The notes beneath the pieces were generated by a model. The model made no database searches, was not told where the DNA came from, and saw only the letters and a list, made by a program, of their open reading frames with translations. Below are positions 54,225 to 64,000 of a stretch of DNA of 64,000 bases, in pieces (positions within the stretch are counted from its first letter, which is position 1; every line of letters starts with the position of its first letter). The stretch covers positions 1 to 64,000 of the forward strand of contig JACKHP010000005.1 in the NCBI GenBank assembly GCA_020638905.1, read 5' to 3'. Both the position numbers and the translations under genes were made by a program. This stretch comes from Planctomycetota bacterium (GTDB lineage Bacteria; Planctomycetota; B15-G4).

Positions 54225-56209
54225 GTCGGATCTCCCGCGGTGGTCGTCTCGGTGTCGGCCGGGAGGCGCAACGTGAACGACGCGCCGCCTTCGGGACGGT
54301 TGCGGGCGGTGAGGGTACCACCGTGCGCGCGCGCGATCCCGAAGGAGACCGTGAGGCCCAGGCCGGTCCCGGCGTTGCGGCTGAAGAACGGGTCGAAGAC
54401 GTGCGGCAGGTCGTCCACCGGGATGCCGGGTCCCTCGTCGACCACGTCGAGGTCGACCCACCGGCCTTCGTCGTCGACGACGCGCCGCGCGGCGATCGTG
54501 AGCGACCCTGCCCCCTGCATCGCGCGCGCGGCGTTGAGCACGAGGTTGAGCACGACCTGCTCGAGCCGTCCGCCGTCGCCGCGCACGAGCACGGGACGCT
54601 CGAGACCGCTGCGTACCACCCGCACGCCTCGCGCCTCGGACGCGTAGCCCGCGAGTCCCAGGGCGGAGTCGACCACCTGCGCCAGGTCGGCCCGGCCGGT
54701 GGCCGACGTGGGACGGGCGAACGAGAGCAGGTCCTGCACGATGTCGCGGATGCGCTGCAGGCCGCGGCGCACCTCGCCCAGGAAGCGTTCCCGCCGCTCG
54801 GCGTCGTCACCGGCGCGCTCGGCCAGGACGAGGTAGTTGCCGATGCCCTCGAGCGGGTTGTTGATCTCGTGCGCCACGCCCGCGGTGAGCAGGCCGAGCG
54901 ACGACAGGCGCTCGGCCGTCTGGAGCTGGCGCTCCATCTCGCGCTGCTGCGTCACGTCGCGCAGCGAGACCTGCACCACGCGCTCGGCGCCGAGGTCGAC
55001 GCGCGCCAGGCCGGTGTCGACATCGAGCACGCGCCCCGAGGCGGCGCGCAGGCGCAACCCCGCGACCGCGAGGCGTCCGCCGCGCTCGGAGACCTCGGCC
55101 AGCGCCGACGCGATGCGCTGGGCTCCGTCGCCCACCAGCAGGTCGCCGAGACGCCGCGGCGGCGCTCGGGAGGACACCGCGTCGGGAGCGGGCGACGCGC
55201 CCTCCTCGAGGCCGGGCAGATCCAGCGCCTCGCGGGCCGCGGCGTTGGCCTCGCGCAACGCGCCGCCCTCGGGCTCGACGATCAGGATCATGTCGGCCGC
55301 ACCCTCCATGAGCGCGCGGTAGCGGTCGGTCACGCGCCGGATCCAGCGCAGGTAGTGCTCTGTCTCCCGCAGCCGGAAGGCCCGCTGCGAGAGGCGCATC
55401 ACGAACGCCCCCATGAGGCCCACGAACGTCGTGAACGCGATCATCGAGCCGACGATCCAGCCGTACTCCTCCGAGAGCGGCTGCATGGCCATGTCGAGGG
55501 ACGCGTCGGGCAGCCGCGTCTCGAACTCGAGCGGCGGGTCGCGGGACACACGGCTCGCGAAGCACACGCCGTCGGCCTCCCTGCGCTCCGGCAGCGGCAC
55601 GGCGCCCGCGCCGCCGCTCGCGTCGTCCTCGGCGCCGGACGGGGCCGCGGCCGCGTCGACGCGCGACGGAACGAAGCGGTCACCCACGCCCGGCAGCGCG
55701 TGCGTCGTCGCGGACGCGTGCAGCCACGGCGGGAGGGTGAGCCGCACGCGCACCCGACCCGCGAGTGCACCGTCGACGCGGACGTCGGCCGCGATCCACG
55801 GCGCCTCGGACTGGGACGGCGCGCCCTCGCGCACCGCGCCGTCTCCCCCGCGGGCGCGCCGCAGGCGAGCCGCGCCGCCGGCGTCGACCAGCTCGAGCGC
55901 ATCGACGTCGTCGAACGCTGCCAGGAAGTCGTCGAACGCCGCGGCTCGCCCCGCCCCGGACGCGCCGCCCGCGCTCAGCAGCGCGCTCGTCTCCGGCAGC
56001 GACGCCACGTAGCGCGCCTGGCGTCGCGCACTCTCGATGCGCTCGGACAGCCGGTGCGCGAGGTCGGCGTGCTCCCGCAGCGTGACCTGCACGAGCTCGG
56101 CGCGTCGCCCGTCGCGGAGAGCCGAGATGCGCGAGAAGCCGCTCCAGATCTCGATCACACCCAACGCGACGAAGACCACGAGGACGAAGAGGGTGCGCAG
56201 CGGCGACAT
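54221..56209 (-). CDS. Membrane sensor histidine kinase
   Basis: The 662-residue kinase has an N-terminal helix (residues about 4-24), a periplasmic domain of about 225 residues, a second helix (WIVGSMIAFTTFVGLMGAFV, about 253-272), a PAS domain (about 305-430), a HisKA domain with His447 (GVAHEINNPLEGIGNYL) and an HATPase domain (NLVLNAARAMQ, DEGPGIPVDDLPHVF, GTGLGLTVSFG). The periplasmic part has no recognisable ligand motif and carries a Ser/Ala/Gly-rich loop. It is paired with the NtrC regulator by an ATGA overlap. The signal sensed is unknown; envelope metal or redox state would fit the target operon. Confidence 0.9.
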
Positions 56210-56301
56210 CCGTCCTCCGCGGAGTGGACCGGTCGAGGCGGTTACACTACCCGCCCCGCGCACGGCCGTCGAGGCGCGCGCGACCGCAGGAGCGTCCGTC
56301 C

Positions 56302-56772
56302 GTGACTCGTCATCGCATCCTCGTCATCGGTGCACCGGCCGCCGGCAAGGCGTGGCTGGCGGCGCGCATCCACGCGCTCACGGGCATGCCGGTGTACGAC
56401 GTCGCGTCCATGCCGCCGGACGGACCCGCACTCGACGGGGTCCACGAGTGGGTCGTGGTGGCCCGCGACGAGGGACGCGCCGCCGCGGTGGCGCCGCACG
56501 CCGACCTCGTGGTGCTCGTGCGCACGCCGACCCCGCTGCGCGAGGCCCGCATCGTCCTGCGCTGGATCTCGTCGCTCGGACGTCCCGGATTGCGCGGCCT
56601 GCGCAAGGCCCTGCGCGAGACCGCCCGCTGGGACGTCGACGAACTGCCCGTCCTCGGCGCGGCCCTCGAGCCCTATCGCCGGCGCGTGGTCAAGTGCGGC
56701 TCGTCAGACGACGTGCGCGCCGTGCTCGAGTGCATCTTCGGAATCGCGCCCGGACCCGGCGCGCGCACCTGA
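56302..56772 (+). CDS. Small P-loop-like protein
   Basis: A 156-residue protein starting at a GTG with AGGAG eight bases before. The N-terminus ILVIGAPAAGKAWLAARI is a Walker-A-like loop in which the Ser/Thr after Lys is replaced by Ala. Later WVVVARDEGR and ADLVVLVRTPTPLREARIVLRW resemble the nucleotide-kinase core with Walker B and a lid. It recalls small adenylate-kinase-like proteins with unknown role. The loss of the Ser/Thr ligand suggests weak or no ATP use. It is divergent from the kinase gene and convergent on the acyl-CoA dehydrogenase gene. Confidence 0.7.
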   Translation: MTRHRILVIGAPAAGKAWLAARIHALTGMPVYDVASMPPDGPALDGVHEWVVVARDEGRAAAVAPHADLVVLVRTPTPLREARIVLRWISSLGRPGLRGLRKALRETARWDVDELPVLGAALEPYRRRVVKCGSSDDVRAVLECIFGIAPGPGART

Positions 56773-56791
56773 GCGCGGGACGCCCCGCGCG

Positions 56792-58042
56792 TCAGCCCTT
56801 CGCCTCGGCCTCGACCGCGGCAGCCTCGTCGGCACCGTAGGCGTTGAACTCCTCGGTCGGGATGTAGGCCCCGATGTGCGAGTAGTTGCCGGCCTCCTTG
56901 ATCAGGTTGCGCGCCACGACCATGCGCTGGATCTGGTTCGTGCCTTCGTAGATCTGCGTGATCTTCGCGTCGCGCATGTACTTCTCGACGGGGTAGTCCT
57001 TCATGAACCCGTAGCCGCCGAAGATCTGCACCGCGTCGGTGGTGACCTCCATCGCGACGTCGGTCGAGAACGACTTGGCCATCGCCGCGAGCCGGTTCAC
57101 CACGGCCTGCTCTCCCGCGTCGGCGGCGGTGGCCGCGCGCAGCACGAGCCCGCGCGCCGCCTCGACCTTGCTGCCCATGCGGCCGAGCATGTCCATGATG
57201 ACGCCCATCGAGGCCAGGTTCTGGCCGAACTGCTGGCGCCGGAGCGCGTACGTCACCGCGTACTCGAGCGCGCCCTGCGCCAGGCCCACGCCCTGCGCCG
57301 CCACGCCCGGACGCGCGAAGTCGAGCGTCTGCATGGCGTGCTTGAAGCCCATGCCCGCGCGTCCGCCGAGCAGTGCGTCCTTGCCGACGCGCACGCCGTC
57401 GAAGTGCGTCTCGACCACCGGCACGGCGCGGATGCCCATTTTGTCCTCGACCTTCTCGATCGAGAAGCCGGGCGTCGGACGCTCGACGACGAAAGCCGAG
57501 ATGCGCCGGCTCTTGCTGTTCGGGTCGGTCACCGCGAAGACGGTGTAGATGTCGGCCACGCCGCCGTTCGTGGTCCACTTCTTCTCGCCGCGGATGACGT
57601 ACTCGTCGCCCTCGAGCACCGCGCGGCAGCGCATGCTGCCGGCGTCGCTGCCGGCGAACTTCTCCGACAGGCAGAAGGCGATCATCTTCTCGCCGCGCGC
57701 GATCTGCGGCAGGTACTTCTGCTTCTGCTCCTCGGTGCCGCCGACCAGGATCGGGAAGCTGCCCAGGGCGTTCACCGCGTAGGCCACGCCCGTGCCGCCG
57801 CAGGCGCGCGACAGCTCCTCGACCACCAGGCACAGGGCCACGATGCCCGCGCCGTGCCCGCCGTACTCCTTGGGGATCCAGACGCCCAGGAGGCCGTTCT
57901 CGATGTAGGCCTGGCGCACCTCCTCGGGGTACTCCTGGACCTCGTCGTAGTGTCGCGCGACCGGTCGGACGACCTCTTCGGCCACCTTCCGGGCGACCTG
58001 CTGCCAGTGACGGGCTTCCTCGCTGATGACGATCTGGCTCAC
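56792..58042 (-). CDS. Acyl-CoA dehydrogenase
   Basis: The 416-residue flavoprotein follows the acyl-CoA dehydrogenase plan: GVWIPKEYGGHGAG, FCLSEKFAGSDAGSM, GEKKWTTNGGVADIYTVF, RQQFGQNLASM, FGGYGFMKDYPVEKYMRDAKI and the catalytic Glu in QIYEGTNQIQRMV. The start is the GTG at 58042 (SQIVISEEARHW); an ATG at 58156 would overlap the divergent membrane gene. A C-terminal extension of about 25 acidic residues (EEFNAYGADEAAAVEAEAKG) is present. It probably starts beta-oxidation of a fatty acyl-CoA. No partner genes are adjacent. Confidence 0.93.
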   Translation of the reverse strand: MSQIVISEEARHWQQVARKVAEEVVRPVARHYDEVQEYPEEVRQAYIENGLLGVWIPKEYGGHGAGIVALCLVVEELSRACGGTGVAYAVNALGSFPILVGGTEEQKQKYLPQIARGEKMIAFCLSEKFAGSDAGSMRCRAVLEGDEYVIRGEKKWTTNGGVADIYTVFAVTDPNSKSRRISAFVVERPTPGFSIEKVEDKMGIRAVPVVETHFDGVRVGKDALLGGRAGMGFKHAMQTLDFARPGVAAQGVGLAQGALEYAVTYALRRQQFGQNLASMGVIMDMLGRMGSKVEAARGLVLRAATAADAGEQAVVNRLAAMAKSFSTDVAMEVTTDAVQIFGGYGFMKDYPVEKYMRDAKITQIYEGTNQIQRMVVARNLIKEAGNYSHIGAYIPTEEFNAYGADEAAAVEAEAKG

Positions 58043-58145
58043 GGGGGCACTCTCCTGGAACAATGGAGGATCGGTCGTCGCCGCCGGCCTCGGGGTCGGT
58101 GGACGGCGATCGTCCCAGTCTACCGGCGCAGGAGGTCCCCTCGCC

Positions 58146-58955
58146 ATGGCCACCATCTACCGCGCGCTCGTCACCGCCGTGCTGCTCGTGTGGGCCTACG
58201 TCATCCTCACCGGGCTCGCGGCGGGCAGCGGCGAGGAGGCTCTGGCCTGGCACCTGCGAACGGGTCTCGTCGGCTCGGTCGTGGCCTGCCTGGTGCACTC
58301 GGTGCCGTTCGCGTACTTCCTCGGCACGGGATTCTGGGTCAAGGCGTTCGTCCGCGCGTCGGGCGCCGACGCGAGTTGGGAGGAGCGGCAGAAGGGCTGG
58401 ATGACCGAGAGCCGCGCCTACCCCGCGCTGTACCTCGCGCCGCTGCTCACGCTGCTCGTGCCGATCGCCGGCAGCGCCCTCGAGACCCGGGCCTGGCCGT
58501 GGTGGATCCACCCGGCGCTCGTGGTGTGCGCGGCGCTCGCCACGCTCGTGAACCTGTTCAGCGTGCCGGGCGTGATGCTGCGCAACTCGGCCCTCATGGA
58601 CGAGCTCGCCGACACGCACCGCGTCCCGCTGCCCGACACGCCCGAGATGGACGCGTACATCGAGCGCGAGGAGCGTCACGCGCTGCCGCCGCTGTTCCAG
58701 CTCTCGCGGGTGGCGCTGCTGTTCGCGTTCCAGCTCGTGGTCGTGTGGCTGTACCTGCGCTTCGGGACCGAGGGCTGGCGCGGCGTGCCGTTCCTCCCGT
58801 TCGGCCTCGGCGCGTGCGTGCTGCTCACCCTCGGCCTGGGACTCAACGCGCTCTACGATCCCGAGCACCCGGCGCGGCCGGGCGTGGCGTGGGGACGGGC
58901 CATGGCACTGGGCGTCGCGTGCCTGGGCCTCGTGCTCTGGATCCGCACGCTCTAG
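58146..58955 (+). CDS. Conserved membrane protein, unknown
   Basis: A 269-residue protein with about seven predicted helices. Features include WHLRTGLVGSVVACLVHSVPFAY, a loop WEERQKGWMTES, and a charged cytoplasmic stretch EMDAYIEREERHALPP. No transporter or enzyme motif is evident. The ATG at 58146 is preceded by a GGAGG 9 bases upstream. It is divergent from the acyl-CoA dehydrogenase gene with only 104 bases between starts. Confidence 0.75.
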   Translation: MATIYRALVTAVLLVWAYVILTGLAAGSGEEALAWHLRTGLVGSVVACLVHSVPFAYFLGTGFWVKAFVRASGADASWEERQKGWMTESRAYPALYLAPLLTLLVPIAGSALETRAWPWWIHPALVVCAALATLVNLFSVPGVMLRNSALMDELADTHRVPLPDTPEMDAYIEREERHALPPLFQLSRVALLFAFQLVVVWLYLRFGTEGWRGVPFLPFGLGACVLLTLGLGLNALYDPEHPARPGVAWGRAMALGVACLGLVLWIRTL

Positions 58956-59072
58956 GGCAGGCCTCCCCGGCGCGCAGCGGAGCGAGCCGTCGCTTGACCT
59001 GCCGGCGCGCTGCGGCGCACAGTCGCGAGACGGTGCGTCGAGGCGTGCCGCCGTCCCCCGCCCAGGAGTCCC

Positions 59073-59510
59073 GTGGTGAGCATCGCCGGCCGTCGCAACG
59101 TCGTCTGCATCGTGTGGTTCGCCGTGGGCCTGATGCTCATCTGGCGCGGCCTGCCATACACCGGACTGCGCCCGACCGACGGCATCGTCGGCCTCGGCGG
59201 CTCCAACACGTGGATCGCGCTCACGATCGGCGTCGTGGTCGGCTTCGGCAAGGGCTTCACGATGCTGCGCAAGGGCGCCCGCCGCGCGGCGCGTCAGATC
59301 GTCGACAAGGGCGAGCAGGCCCCGCCGTGGACCGTCTTCAGCCCGTTCATGATCATCCTCGTGCTGGCCATGATCGGCGCCGGGATCGCGCTGCGGAAGG
59401 CTCCCTACGACGACACGATCAAGGCCTGGGTGGTGGGCATCCTCTACCCCGGCATCGGCGTCGCGCTGATGCTCGGCGGCCTGCAGGCGCGCACCGTCGA
59501 GCCGCTCTGA
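59073..59510 (+). CDS. Small membrane protein, unknown
   Basis: A 145-residue protein starting at a GTG. It has four predicted membrane helices (VVCIVWFAVGLMLIWRGL, IALTIGVVVGFGKGF, FMIILVLAMIGAGIAL, GILYPGIGVALMLGGL) and a basic loop RKGARRAARQIVDKGE. No motif is recognised. It stands 118 bases after the preceding membrane gene on the same strand. Confidence 0.7.
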   Translation: MVSIAGRRNVVCIVWFAVGLMLIWRGLPYTGLRPTDGIVGLGGSNTWIALTIGVVVGFGKGFTMLRKGARRAARQIVDKGEQAPPWTVFSPFMIILVLAMIGAGIALRKAPYDDTIKAWVVGILYPGIGVALMLGGLQARTVEPL

Positions 59511-59688
59511 GGCGCCAGGAGTCCTGGAGGCCGCAGCTCCGTCCGACCGACTCTGGATGCAACCTCGCCGGGAGTCCGCGAGCTGAGGGCGTCGCGACCG
59601 CACGTCTCGCCGGGAGCCGCCGCGAGCCGGCCGACGCACCTCGCCCGTCGACTCAAGATCCGGAACAGTACGTACCGATAGCGACGGA

Positions 59689-61891
59689 GTGCACCCACAC
59701 ATCCGCCGTGCCCTGGGCGAGATCGGCCTCGCCGAGGATGTGCCGCCGACCGATGCCGGGACGTGGCGCTGCTTCCTCGAACGCCTCGACGACGCGCTGA
59801 ACCGCGTCGGGGCGAGGCTCCCGACCGGCGGCGACCCGTTGCCCGACGCCCCGCCGGGCAACGAGTTGGGCGCCGTGCTGACGTCGGCCGGCGACGGCAT
59901 CGTGGCCCTCGACCGGGAGGCCCGGCTGGTCTACGCCAACCCGGCCGCCACGCAGATCCTCGGCGTCCCCGACCAGGGTCTCGCGTCGACGTTGCTCGAT
60001 CGCACCCTTCCCAGCGGCGCGGGCCTGCCCCGGCGCCCTGCGCGCGGTGTTCGACGCATCCTCGTGACGGGCAGTCGTTCCGCGACGAGAACGCGGAAAG
60101 CTTCGTCGCCGACGACGGCGACGAACCGAGGGCCCTGGGACTCGTGCTCCCACGCCGTCAGGAGCAGGACCGCGGCGTAGTTGGCGCAAATGGCCGTGTT
60201 CCACGACGCCACCACGCGTCCGCCGCGCCGCCAGACGCCTGCTGGCCGAGAAAGAAGTCAGACCGCACGCAAGCCGCGCGATGGGCGACTTCCTGGCCAC
60301 CATGAGCCACGAGATCCGCACGCCGATGAACGGCGTGCTGGGCATGGTCAGCCTGCCGCGAGACCGAGCTCTCGCCGGTGCAGCGCGAGTTCGCCGAGAC
60401 GATGCACAGCCAGGGCTCTGCGTCGCTGCTCCTCGCTGCTCAACGACGTGCTCGACTTCTCGAAGATCCGTGCCGGACGCCTCGACCGCCTCGAGTCGGG
60501 TGCGCTTCGACCTGCACAGCGCCATCGGCGACGACGTCGCGGGACTGCTATTTAGCGCGTCAGGAGAGCGGCGTCGAGCTCGTGCAACATCGACCCGCGG
60601 TGCCCGAGGATCGTCGTCGGCGACCCGTCGCGTTTCCGACCGGGTGCTCACGAACCTGCTCGGCAGCACCGCGAAGTTCGACGGGGCGGGGATCGCGATA
60701 CGCCGCGCTCGTGCACGGCAGGACAGCGACGCGGTGGACGTGCGCGTGTCGATCTCCGACACCGGCAGCCAGCATCCGCGAGACGGTGCCAGAAGCTCTT
60801 CTGCCGCCTGGTCGCAGGCCGACGACTCACGACCGCGCGCCACTTCCGGCTCGGGCCTCAGACTCGCCATCTGCAAGCACACCGCCGAGCGCATGGGCGG
60901 AAGCGTGGGCGTGCGCAGCGCGCTGGCCGCAACAGCACCTTCTGGTTCACGGTGCGCTTCACCAGCGCCGAGCTGGAAGCATCCCGGCATCGCCGCTGGC
61001 CCAGGACACGCACGCTCGTGATCGACGACGGCGGCACGTTCCGCGAGTTCGTCAGGCGCAGCTCAAGACCTGCAGCCTGCGCTTGCACAAGCGTCCCCGA
61101 CGGCGGAAGCGCGCTGGACGAGGCCCGTGCCGCGCGCGACGCAGGCGATCCGTACCGCATCGTGCTGCTCGACTACGGTCTGCCAGCGGAGACGGACTGG
61201 CGGTGGCCGACGCCCTGCGCAGAGTTGCGCGGCGACGACGACAGCACGTCCTGCTGCCACGGCGTGCACTGCGACGCCCGATGACCGCGAGGCCGGCGCG
61301 GCGGGCGTCGCGGCGATCGTGAACAAGCCGGCGCGCGCGCAGCAGATCCTGCGCGCGCTGGCGCAGCAGCTCGGAGGCGAGCTGGGCCGCCCCGCGGCCG
61401 CGCCCGTCGGTCTGAGCGGCGCGCGCGTCCCGGACGCATCCTGCTGGCCGAGGACAACGCGGTGAACCAGCGCGTGGCGCTGCACATGCTGCGCCGCCAG
61501 GGCCACAGGTGGTCGTGGTCGCGAACAGCAGCAGCGCTGGCCGCCGAAGCAGGACGCGTTCGCCTCGTCTGATGGACTGCCAGATGCTGCCCGGCATGGA
61601 CGGCTTCGGGCCCGCGCCAGCTGCGCGCGCGCGAGACCGCGGCGGCACTGCACGCCCGTGGTAGCCATGACCGCCCACGCGCGCTCCAGGGCGACCGCGA
61701 GAATGCCTCGTCGCGGGCATGGACGGCTACCTCGCAAGCCCTTCAGGCGGCGCTCGACGCGGTCGTCATTCGCGCTGGATCCCTCGGCGTCGACACTTGG
61801 GTGCGCGCGGATGCGTGACGCCACCGAAGATCGCGCGCGCCGCAGCAGGTCCGCACGACGCGCAGCCAGGCGCGGCGTTGATTCGCCGTGA
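59689..61891 (+). pseudogene. Hybrid sensor histidine kinase, frameshifted
   Basis: Read across frames this encodes a PAS sensor, HisKA, HATPase and two receiver domains, about 730 residues. The first 100 residues are in one frame from the GTG at 59689, up to about 60000 (PAS block GDGIVALDREARLVYANPAA). HisKA (LATMSHEIRTPMNGVLGM) is at 60287-60345 and HATPase pieces (ICKHTAERMGGSVGVRSA type) at 60860-60930. Receiver pieces are at about 61000-61370 and 61440-61740, the last with VAMTAHA and GMDGYLA. The frame changes every 40-120 bases after about 60000. Errors look like single-base insertions and deletions, often beside homopolymers, so the natural gene is probably intact. The stop at 61889-61891 overlaps the next start. 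Confidence 0.75.
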
Positions 61892-62211
61892 GCAGAACGA
61901 CAGCCCGCGTGCGTCTCACGCTCACGGGGGTGACAAACATCCGCTCGGCGCACGCGCTGCACGCAGTCCGTCGCGCTGCGCCGGCCACGACCTCCCGGTG
62001 GACGTCGACGCAGGCGGCGCGACGCGCCTCGACGCGTCAGCCGTCCAGCGTGCTGGCCCTGGCGCGCAACGTGCGCGATGCAGGCCCGCCTTCACGCTCG
62101 CCCTGCGCCGATCCGGCGCGCGGCAGCGACGCACCTGGTCCCTCGCCGGACTCGGCCCGCACCTGCACGCGCAGGACGAGCAGCGCCCGGCCGGCAACCC
62201 TCCGCGGGTGA
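61888..62211 (+). pseudogene. STAS-domain protein, frameshifted
   Basis: The GTG at 61888 and stop at 62209-62211 are in one frame, but the middle alternates between frames. Blocks are LTGVTNIRSAHALHA, then VDVDAGGATRLDASAV, then LALARNVRDAG and TWSLAGLGPHLHAQ. Together they give a roughly 105-residue anti-sigma-antagonist (STAS) fold, whose expected Ser/Thr region would be LDASAV. It starts by a GTGA overlap with the hybrid kinase gene. In chemosensory operons such STAS proteins precede cheY and cheA, as here. Confidence 0.6.
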
Positions 62212-62214
62212 CTG

Positions 62215-62611
62215 ATGAGCCGCACCACACTCATCGTCGACAGCTCGACGTCCATGCGCCAGATGAGCTGGCCTTCGCGCTCGAGGAGAGCGGCTTCGAG
62301 GTGGTCGAGGGCGCCGACGGGCAGCAGGCCTCGACGAGCTCGACCGGCGCTCGGGCAAAGCACGCCGCTCGACGTGATCGTCACCGGTACAGAACATGCC
62401 AGTGCTCTCGACGGCCTCAGTTCGCTCCGCGAGGTGCGGCGGCGCGCGCCCTGGCGCTTCGTGCCGATCCTGATGCTCACCACCGGGTCGCAGTCGGTGA
62501 AGAAGAAGAGGCCGAGGGTCGCGGGCCGGCGCCACCAGCTGGATCGTGGGCCTTCGACCCCGACACGCGCTGCTGGCCGCCATCGACCGCGTCCTGGGGA
62601 CAGGTCGGTGA
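62215..62611 (+). pseudogene. cheY: CheY-like response regulator, frameshifted
   Basis: The ATG at 62215 begins SRTTLIVDSSTSMRQM, a CheY-type first strand in which the usual Asp pair is partly changed to Asp-Ser. Later in other frames come LDVIVTGTEHAS (position of the phosphorylated Asp replaced or lost by error), FVPILMLTTGSQ and the Lys region KKKRPRVAG. The stop TGA at 62609-62611 overlaps the cheA GTG. At least two indels separate these segments. Confidence 0.65.
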
Positions 62612-64000
62612 AGCTCGACTTCTCACGCTACCGCCAGACCTTCTTCGAGGAAGCACTTTCCGAGCACCTCGCGTCGATGGGCGCGTTTTCCGCCTGCCCT
62701 CGAGCGCTCGCGACGACAGGAGGCGCTGAACGCGGTGTTCCGCGTGGCGCACTCGATCCAAAGGTTTCCGAGCGGCATGCTGGGCACGCTGACGGCGTGA
62801 TCGCCGTTCTCGCACGATCTCGAGCCTGCTCAAACACGCTGCGCGAGGCGCGCCGGGTGACCATTTACGACGCGCTCAATCAGCCCCGCTGCTGCTGCGT
62901 GCCAAGGACGTTAACTCCGAGGGCCTGCTGGCCGCCGAGCGGAAGAAGGCAGTCCGACCCCATCGGACACCGAGCCGGTACGCGGCGGCGCGCCTGCGCG
63001 CAGCCCCAGCCACGGCAGCTCCCGCGACGTCCGACAACGGGCGTGCGACCAGGACGCCCGCATCCGGGAGACGCCCGCCGGAACCACGCGATCGGACGGC
63101 CCGCGCGCCGTCACCGACGACTGAACGTCTGCGTGGGCCTACGCTTCCACCCCAGACACGCGATCTGCTGCTGCTTGGACTCGACCCGCTCACGTGCTGC
63201 TCGGCACCGGCCTCGCCGACTGGGCGAATCGAGAGACCCGCGTCGACACGACCGGCTACCGCCACTGTGACGGCGCTCGGTCCGCGGACGTCGCGCGCGC
63301 GACGACGCCGCTGCGCGTTGCGCCAGAACCGGGGCGGGCGCGACGCCGCCACCGGCCGCATCCCGCACAGTCGACGATCCGCGTGCCACGAACGCGTCGA
63401 CGCGCTGATCAACCTCGTGGGAGAGCTCGTCTCAGTCGATGCTCGAGCAGGCCACGTCCGGCCTGCTTACCGGGCGCTTCGACGAGCTGCGCGGAGCCAT
63501 CGCGCTCATAGGCGCCACTTGCACCCTGAACTCCAGGACGCATGATGGCCGTGCGCATGCCGCATCGCGACGGTCTTCGACCACTTTCCGCAGGTGGCGC
63601 GCGACGTAGCCCCGCGGCGCGCCAGCGAAAGCGCGTACTGGTCGTCAGCGAGGTTGAGCTCGACCGGGGCAGTCATCGAGGCCGTCGCCGACCCGCTGCA
63701 TGGTGCGCGCCGTCGACCACGGCATCGAGGATCCGCCACGCGCACCGCCACTGCGCGGCCAGAGACCGGCACCGTGCGGCTGACCGCGTCCAGGAGTCAG
63801 GGCGCGTCGTGATCGAGATCGAGGACGACGGTCGCGGCCTCGACCTCGGAGCACACATCCGCGTGCGGGCGGTGGCAGGCAGGCTCCTGCAGCCGGACGC
63901 AGTGCGGCGACGACAAACACGCGTTGTTCCGCGCCCAGCTTCTCGACCGCCGAGCACGTGAAACGCGACATCTCAGGGCGCAGCCAGGCTCGGCGTCGTG
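62608..64000 (+). pseudogene. cheA: CheA histidine kinase, partial and frameshifted
   Basis: From the GTG at 62608 (KLDFSRYRQTFFEEALSEHL) the Hpt domain is readable. It includes an AHSI site near 62740, where the natural sequence was probably AHSIKG. Beyond about 63390, NLVGELVS matches the CheA dimerisation helix; near 63540 MMAVRMPHRDG matches the DAMMAVRM-type block; and near 63790-63840 VVIEIEDDGRGLDL is the HATPase G1 box. The gene runs off the window end. Frames change repeatedly, and several insertions lie beside doubled bases, for example the stretch around 62755. Confidence 0.7.

Noticed and set aside
60000..64000. Programmed frameshifting in the terminal genes
   Set aside because: There are many shifts in both directions at non-slippery sites, which fits errors rather than programmed events.

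Overview
The window is very GC-rich bacterial DNA: nearly every third codon position is G or C, so long open shadow frames run through almost every real gene. Several features suggest a high-GC member of the Planctomycetota or a related deep lineage. These are a secreted FG-GAP protein with a C-terminal domain I associate with Planctomycetota, a DUF1570-type HExxH protein, PDZ and alginate-export-type proteins, and a tiny bL37-like ribosomal protein. This assignment is an inference. I see no prophage, insertion sequence or CRISPR array. The last 4 kb is densely frameshifted and looks like a low-quality contig end.

Layout. 16-5037: an MFS exporter, an amidohydrolase lipoprotein and a YgfK-like iron-sulfur protein. 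5088-13934: a tightly packed minus-strand operon. From its 5' end it encodes a threonine-synthase-like enzyme, a second fold-type II PLP enzyme, an XdhD-type molybdenum hydroxylase, SsnA, an M20 hydantoinase/carbamoylase-type hydrolase and a nitrilase-superfamily amidase. With ygfK it matches the logic of anaerobic purine/urate breakdown clusters. 13935-15224: an array of GC(A/G)TCAC boxes and a conserved secreted protein. 15289-20878: a cyanophycin operon (cphB, cphA and a second Mur-ligase-like gene). 21076-28328: three secreted proteins (FG-GAP, S9 peptidase, caspase-like). 28396-31532: adenosine deaminase and arginine decarboxylase. 31665-34317: DUF1570-type protein, tRNA-Gly(GCC) and an alpha/beta hydrolase. 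34318-35101: a non-coding spacer with a terminator, a covarying repeat pair and a long nested hairpin. 35102-43305: thiD, a TIM-barrel protein, a PDZ protein, purB, VanZ-like, an anti-sigma-type ATPase, nadC and small proteins. 43453-47894: class V aminotransferase, CPBP protease, gamma-carbonic anhydrase-like protein, the bL37-like protein and a secreted helical protein. 48000-56209: a five-gene membrane/periplasmic redox-metal operon behind a consensus sigma-54 promoter, with its own NtrC-type activator and histidine kinase upstream. 56302-59510: a P-loop protein, an acyl-CoA dehydrogenase and two membrane proteins. 59689-64000: a frameshifted hybrid kinase, STAS, CheY and CheA set.

How the genes work together. 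Nitrogen handling recurs: purine catabolism, cyanophycin (Arg/Asp polymer) storage and recovery, adenosine deamination, arginine decarboxylation and adenylosuccinate lyase. The best candidate for an undescribed system is the sigma-54-controlled operon at 48000-52595. It encodes a small membrane protein with two intramembrane HxxEH motifs, a YtkA/FixH-like lipoprotein with an MNHAGM motif, a polyferredoxin, a secreted protein predicted to mature with an N-terminal histidine, and an outer-membrane porin.
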